Shown here piece by piece: positions 46,271-49,720 of a DNA stretch of 49,720 bases. Where the stretch lies: NCBI GenBank assembly GCA_004802725.1, contig SGPM01000206.1, positions 1-49,720 on the forward strand, in the 5' to 3' direction. Every line of letters starts with the position of its first letter. Position 1 is the first letter of the stretch. The DNA comes from Antrodiella citrinella. Its lineage: Eukaryota; Basidiomycota; Agaricomycetes; Polyporales; Steccherinaceae. The notes beneath the pieces are model-generated. The model saw nothing but the letters and a program-made list of their open reading frames with translations, was not told where the DNA came from and searched no databases. The position numbers and the translations under genes are program-made.

Positions 46271-46940
46271 AGCCCATGGTTGCTATACCGATTCCCATTG
46301 ATATGATATGTTACAATGAGGCTTCACAGTGAGCTACGTTTCAGACCTAGCGAGACTTTTCTTCTGCGCGAGAGACCGCAGTCGCGGTGTCAGCGAGACG
46401 AATTCGCAGTACTTAGGGATGAGAAAATTGGATGCGTCTACGTGAACTGCCAGCGCGCGGATACAAGAAAGCAAAGGCCGCCCGTGCTGAGACCCGGCTG
46501 AGACAGTCGATGCTGAACGAACAGTTCGGACGTTGGTTGGAGAGAGAGACTCAGAGAGACTCAGTTTATTTTCAAGCGCCCGAAGTCATCAACGTTGGCG
46601 ACGCGGCGCGTTGTCCCTTTTCAATATGATTACTACGTTGCCCAGACTCCTGAGCAGGAGACCGGTACCCCGCCGTATTTTTCCTCATGCTTCGATCCGC
46701 AGCTGGTTGAATTTCTCTGACAAGCTCTCAAGCACAAGATCTAGATCAGTTCGTATGGTCACTCGTTATGACATCAACGCACGGCGGGCACATCAACACG
46801 TTCCAATTGATTAGCATCTGGGCGATGGAGGTGTGCCACTCCCTCTGTCATTCTTTATAACCTTCAAGCTCAAGCTGGTCCCCTCGACGACGAAGTCTCG
46901 CTACAGTTCATTCAATATCTTCGCAACTCTCTTACCCTCC
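46271..46940. other. Intergenic, no gene recognised
   Basis: Short plus frames (46316-46814) are Arg-rich and unsupported. A TATA-like 'ctttataacc' at about 46853 lies some 88 bp before the coiled-coil gene start. Confidence 0.4.
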
Positions 46941-47758
46941 ATGGCGACAACATTGGTCGAACGCGCACAGGCGATGACAGTGGAATGTCATCGTTTGCAG
47001 GCAAGAAGATAATTCATCTTATTCTACAATGATTGACTGACATACATGACAGGAGCATATGCAGTCTGCACAAAGGGACCTCAATGCTCAAGAGCGGGAG
47101 ATTTCTCAGCTTTGTGACCTACTCACCGTAGTCTCGAATCGCCGCGAGCGAGAAGAATCCACCCTCAAGGCCCTTGAAGTCAGTGTGTCTGTAACTCATT
47201 TGACGAATGGACCCTCACTCTTAAGCAGCGTGATTGGATTCACCTCATCTTCCGCAAAGATAGCCTCATGGTGGAGCACGAGAGGCTTCTCGTCAGTGAC
47301 TTCTCTTTGTATGCTCCGTGATTTCTTCTGAATTAATGTAGGCCGCGCGGCGGGAGCTCATTGCGGAGTCGAACGCACCTGATGCACAGACCAATGTGAG
47401 TCGTCAAAGTGTTTTCGAGACCGATCTCGGTGCTCATAGAGTATATGATTGCAGACAAGATTGATAGACCTTGTAACAAGTGTCGAGGTAAAGGGAATCT
47501 CTGAACCACCACGAAAAATCATGGCTGACATATTCAACCTCAGCATGCGCTCGAGGTATCTCGCCAGCAAACAGATACCAATAACGCCGCGTCTGCTTCG
47601 GTACGTCATCTCTGTTGGTCTGCTATGGCGCGCTCATATGTATTTGCATATTCATTTCAGGTCTGATACAGCCTGCAGGCATACCGTCCAGCGCACAGGC
47701 GACGAGCGATGCATCTGCAACTCCTGTCCTGGGGAGAACTGCCTTGGCGACACTTTGA
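46941..47758 (+). CDS. Short coiled-coil protein, seven phase-0 exons
   Basis: Exons 46941-47000, 47053-47178, 47229-47291, 47342-47395, 47455-47487, 47544-47600 and 47672-47758 are all multiples of three, about 159 aa. The first, MATTLVERAQAMTVECHRLQ, is 60 bp and the second 126 bp, the same as in the gene at 7044. Coiled-coil segments include DLNAQEREISQLCDLLTVVS and AARRELIAESN; the tail is Ser/Thr/Ala-rich and ends LGRTALATL. The first intron begins gcaag, so it appears to be a GC-AG intron. No domain recognised. Confidence 0.55.
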
Positions 47759-48267
47759 ATGTAGTCGCGCTAGTTCGAGTGGGTTGCTTTCCAAACAGAG
47801 GTACATCATCGTTCAAGTTGGGAGACGCACGCTGCCAAGGGATGTTGGACGTATAGAACAGTCTCTGAGGCTCGGAACACCGTAAAATTGATAATTGTGC
47901 TAGTGAATGTAACACGAATGAATGCGTATAATGCGGATGAACGTGATGCATTCTATGAATACCTGAGTTCTCACTCGAAGTTAGCTTTCTCAGACGTTGC
48001 CTCCGCACTCCGCTTTCGTGTACTCTTGCCAACTGGTTCACCAAACTCCGCTAAGGTAGTACATTCTTATCTGTGTTGTCCCTCCATTCATACTCTAGAG
48101 CTCTGGGCCTTCCCCGCACCTCTGATACATTATCTTCGTGCGTTCAGCGTCGGCTGAATCATTGACAATCCGGACCAGTGCGTCGTATACGGTGACTTGC
48201 CAATATGGACGTGTTTCAACACATAGTACATGCAAAGCATGTGAACAATTGCTATCATAGCATCTCC
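47759..48267. other. Intergenic, no gene recognised
   Basis: Short frames only, on both strands; none has consistent splicing or recognisable content. Confidence 0.4.
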
Positions 48268-49044
48268 CTATAAAATTCTTGTAACTGCATGATTCAAGCG
48301 ACTCAGCTCGTTCGTTCTCTGCAAAAGCCACCGAGGAGTACTGACCGCTTTGGGAAACTTGGTCTTGCACAAGTCGGAGTATTCGCAGCCATACTCATTG
48401 TCAACCTTGGTAAGACCTGTTTCATTGCTAGAAACCATGACATCTTGAGCCATGAAAGATTGTTGATTCCGAAAGTAAAATCGACTTACATAGTGAAAAA
48501 CACGGCAACGCAACCACTGCGGTCACGCTCTGCCTTGTATATACGCTTCACAATATGCTCCCATGAGCACGTTTCCATCCATGGTCCCATGTCAGCATAC
48601 CCGCCAGAAGTATGGATGGGTTGCTGCCTCTTCCAGTCTGAAAGTGGATGCTCGAGCCCGCGGCTCGTTCTCCGATCATCCCAGTACTCTTCCACAATAT
48701 CTGCACCACCAGGAAGTCTGGCAAGCATTATGTAAACCTCGTTCACAATTGCAAGAGTGATGATCAACATAACATGCGCACCGAAGTAATGTATGCTCGT
48801 GTACCCATTGATTCTTCCACTCTACCTGATAAGCCAGACTGTCACCCTGTGTCGGGTGTCAAACCGAAAAGAGTCAAAGATTTCAAAGATATGCAATTCG
48901 CTCACAAGCAAGTAACCGTACTTAACATCAACGATCTGCTGAATAGCAAGCTCGATCTGTCGACCCGAGTCGACGTTGTGTTTCTCAGGCGTACTAGCAG
49001 GAATCCTTGCGGTGCCCGAGTCGTCGCGTTCAATATTAGGCATT
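48268..49044 (-). CDS. Possible minus-strand gene, unresolved
   Basis: An ATG at 49044 gives MPNIERDDSGTARIPASTPE and runs about 40 codons before ambiguous splicing. Further down the strand, GGADIVEEYWDDRRTS, GPWMETCSWEHIVKRIYKAE and RDRSGCVAVFF read like coding sequence, then VDNEYGCEYSDLCKTKFPKA and RWLLQRTNELSRLNHAV to a stop near 48268. I could not settle the joins, and no family is recognised. It may be a broken gene. Confidence 0.3.
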
Positions 49045-49498
49045 GAGAGGGTAAGCTGGATATTACGAACTCAAAGTGAGAGGTAGGCCTGCGGTTATCG
49101 CTGGTATCGAGGCTGACGTTGACAGTTCTGAACGTTCAGATCATAGCACTAGGCGCCTATATAATGAAGCGGAGCGGTAGATATCGTGGTAACGGGGCGC
49201 GGTCACCCCTTTTCCTCCAATATTGTGACTCTCAAGAAGGAGCAGGAGGAAATCAGAGTACCAATGGCGAGTTCGAAGTCGATGGCTCCATTTCTTGTCA
49301 CACTGAGACTGGTAAGCCGACGAACCTCGAAGTTACATACAGAAAACACATTGTTTTTGATCGACATTGTATATATATGGACCCGCACCTCGAGAAAAGC
49401 TCCCAAGTTGATGAAGAGCCCTCAGAGCCATCATGTCAATCCTCCTCCATGCAGAGATACCAATACTAAATAATCACTAATACTAGGTGCTACGGCGT
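49045..49498. other. Intergenic next to the right inverted-repeat arm
   Basis: Plus frames 49119-49473 are unsupported. The sharp end of homology to the left arm lies at 49498/49499. Confidence 0.4.
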
Positions 49499-49720
49499 CG
49501 GAATGTGCCGTGGGCGTTTATGATGAAATTCTGCCTGGGACGACGCACGACGACGAGGTTGAAAGTTGAACTCGATCTACGAAGGCTCCCTCCTAGTAAG
49601 TGCAGCAGCTCGCTTTCTTTTGCACAAGTTCAATCACCAAGAATTCCCTCAGTTCACAAGCCGTCCATTATAAGATCGGTCCTCGCTGTGATGGTCCTAG
49701 TCGTACGCTTCATGCACCTA
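49499..49720. repeat. Right arm of the 222-bp perfect inverted repeat (runs off the window)
   Basis: Exact reverse complement of 4313-4534. The match reaches the last base of the window, so the true repeat may be longer. If it continues, the sequence beyond 49720 would be the reverse complement of 4312 downward. Confidence 0.9.

Noticed and set aside
41381..46940. CACTA-type terminal inverted repeats of the transposase element
   Set aside because: No pair of matching inverted ends was visible on either side of the gene, so I do not give element boundaries. The 222-bp repeat is too far away to assume it is the terminal repeat.
1..49720. tRNA, rRNA and CRISPR
   Set aside because: I looked for B-box-like GGTTCGAATCC words and found only matches in coding sequence (near 13174 and 19558). 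No rRNA-like stretches, and repeats here are tandem or dispersed, not spacer-separated.

Overview
The window looks like nuclear DNA of a filamentous basidiomycete, most likely an Agaricomycete. Genes are cut by many introns of about 45-60 bp with GT(R)AGT donors and YAG acceptors. The recognisable proteins are the kinds that are abundant there: a Tnp2-type transposase, TET/JBP-like 2OG-Fe(II) dioxygenases, F-box, RING and WD40 proteins, Atg15-like lipase and P450 debris, and several proteins I know only as recurrent Agaricomycete proteins of unknown function. Two N bases (2736 and 11413), frameshifts and partial genes indicate a draft assembly of a repeat-rich, rearranged region.

Layout. 1-7.7 kb: short coiled-coil genes (747-2046 minus, 4752-5760 minus, 7044-7723 plus), a G-rich minisatellite, and one arm of a 222-bp perfect inverted repeat (4313-4534) whose partner is the last 222 bp of the window. 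7.7-11.4 kb: gene-poor, pyrimidine-rich DNA bracketed by a 76-bp direct repeat. 11.4-13.6 kb: an intact TET/JBP-like dioxygenase gene. 13.7-16.6 kb: a damaged ribonucleotide reductase small-subunit gene between two broken pieces of an Atg15-like lipase gene that share a 73-bp direct repeat. 16.6-18.4 kb: unidentified remnants. 18.4-21.7 kb: an F-box gene and a second dioxygenase. 22.5-27.4 kb: a coiled-coil gene, a WD40 gene with a predicted membrane segment, and a small unknown gene. 28.2-31.0 kb: a RING protein with three SUMO-interaction-like motifs, then a tiny Cys/His protein. 31.7-40.9 kb: one very large coiled-coil gene of about 60 exons (about 1,950 aa). 41.2 kb: a cytochrome P450 tail. 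41.7-46.3 kb: a Tnp2-type transposase gene. 46.9-47.8 kb: another short coiled-coil gene. 48.3-49.7 kb: unresolved coding fragments and the right inverted-repeat arm.

The most unusual feature is a family of coiled-coil genes whose exons are almost all multiples of three and whose introns are all phase 0 in my models. The largest, at 31.7-40.9 kb, contains two arrays of tandemly duplicated exon-intron-exon-intron modules of about 266 bp (72-bp exon, 51-bp intron, 78- or 87-bp exon, about 55-bp intron). The introns are nearly identical between distant copies, which indicates recent duplication or gene conversion of whole exon pairs. Such a gene can gain or lose coiled-coil segments without breaking frame. 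At least five shorter genes in the window share this architecture, and two of them share 60- and 126-bp opening exons. What these proteins do is not evident from sequence.

Exon models were built by hand from splice signals and frame. They are internally consistent, but no transcript evidence or homology search was available.
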